Shown piece after piece: positions 6,967-7,371 of a stretch of DNA of 7,371 nucleotides; position 1 is the first letter of the stretch; each line of letters opens with the position of its first letter. The notes below the pieces were generated by a model. The model worked only from the letters and a program-made list of their open reading frames with translations. It ran no database searches and was not told the DNA's origin. The DNA is taken from positions 1 through 7,371 of the forward strand of contig JBHHWO010000190.1 of NCBI GenBank assembly GCA_046756565.1, written 5' to 3'. The DNA comes from CALZIK01 sp046756565. GTDB taxonomy: Bacteria > Acidobacteriota > Thermoanaerobaculia > Multivoradales > JAHEKO01. Both the position numbers and the translations under genes were made by a program.

Positions 6967-7280
6967 CGCGTCGTCGGCGATCGGCAGGCGAATCCCTCAG
7001 GGGGACGGCTCGGGCTTGAAGGCCTGCAACGGCACGGGCCCTCGCCTGCGCTCCGCTTGGGGGAAAGAGGGACAAGCACTAGCAGCGCACCCCAAAACGT
7101 AGGGTATCTGTCCCTCTTTCCCCTTGCGGAGGGCCCCCTGCGTGGATTGCCTGCCGGCTCGCCGTAACCGACGCGCTCCTCGGCGGACCTAGCCCTCGTG
7201 CGGCGACGTGAAACGAGACCGAGCCTCGAGCTTCCTTCCGCGCTGCCTGCCAATCAAACGCCGAGGTGAGGTCTCGCGGC
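6967..7280 (-). repeat. Dispersed repeat family, copy B, abutting ligD
   Basis: Inverted copy of 2115-2505, beginning 15 nt after the ligD stop. The first part, 6967-7175, has inverted ends (6967-7004 against 7134-7175, sharing GGCAGGC...AATCC and CAGGGGG) and a hairpin core at 7051-7131. The distal part, 7176-7280, matches the outer blocks of copy A and ends with GCCGCGAGACCTCACCTC read on the minus strand. The open frames across it are R/S/G/P-rich translations of the repeat. It may also act as a transcription end for ligD. Confidence 0.75.
7051..7131. repeat. REP-like hairpin core within copy B
   Basis: GGGGAAAGAGGGACA (7060-7074) is an exact 15-bp inverted match to 7109-7123, with a 34-nt loop. 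The stem extends outward through CTCCGC/GCGGAG with a two-base mismatch and one bulge. The loop-side sequence ACGTAGGGTATCTGTCCC resembles palindromes I associate with REP sequences moved by RAYT-type (IS200-like) transposases; that link is from memory and unverified. No such transposase is in the window. Confidence 0.65.
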
Positions 7281-7371
7281 CGAGTGGACCCACGACCGTG
7301 AGGAGACACTCCGGGCCTGTCGTCACCTCCGCGCAACTTGTAGCAGGGGCCCGTACAGAGCTGAAATGAGC
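7281..7371. other. Right edge, nothing identified
   Basis: The last 91 bases show no start, ribosome binding site or repeat that could be supported. A gene could begin beyond the window. Confidence 0.5.

Noticed and set aside
7189..7211. CTAG followed by CGTGCGGCGACGT, like the end of the MITE-like element
   Set aside because: Only a short match with a one-base gap, no partner end nearby, and it falls inside repeat copy B. Probably chance.
6948..7253. A 101-codon minus-strand frame downstream of ligD
   Set aside because: It is a translation of repeat copy B. Similar R/S/P/G-rich peptides come from copy A at 2164-2560. Such frames follow the repeat, not a gene.

Overview
This window is a high-GC bacterial chromosomal segment carrying a two-component bacterial non-homologous end joining (NHEJ) locus: Ku on the minus strand (951-1799) and a full-length three-domain LigD on the plus strand (4396-6951). 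Two further genes accompany them. One is a MerR-type HTH plus TPR protein directly downstream of ku. The other is a DUF4388 / J-like / TPR protein divergent from ligD. The GC-rich coding style, GTG starts, abundant TPR proteins and the DUF4388-J-TPR architecture suggest a Myxococcota- or Acidobacteriota-like organism. That is an inference from gene style, not a marker-gene result.

Layout, left to right. (1) 4-924, minus: MerR/TPR protein, starting 26 nt after the ku stop with its own ribosome binding site, so probably ku's operon partner. (2) 951-1799, minus: ku, with a basic C-terminal tail. (3) 1800-2703: about 900 bp with no convincing gene. It holds two copies (C and A) of a dispersed repeat family and a 166-bp palindromic MITE-like element. 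(4) 2704-4254, minus: DUF4388/J-like/TPR protein; its stop codon lies inside the terminal CTAG of the MITE-like element. (5) 4255-4395: divergent promoter region. (6) 4396-6951, plus: ligD, order phosphoesterase - ligase - polymerase, with the recognisable catalytic residues of all three domains present. (7) 6952-7371: no gene. It is filled mostly by a third, inverted copy (B) of the repeat family, which contains a 15-bp perfect hairpin stem resembling a REP sequence.

How the parts work together: Ku binds double-strand ends and recruits LigD, which processes the 3' ends, fills gaps and seals. The same ten-base motif (GYGCTACCAT) lies just upstream of both the ku and ligD starts, and neither gene has a clear Shine-Dalgarno sequence. 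This suggests a shared -10 element and leaderless or nearly leaderless mRNAs. The MerR/TPR protein is a candidate local regulator, and the DUF4388/J/TPR protein is a candidate scaffold; neither role is proven. No transposase, tRNA, rRNA or CRISPR array was seen. The least explained features are the repeats, which sit at or within about 15 nt of the 3' ends of two genes.
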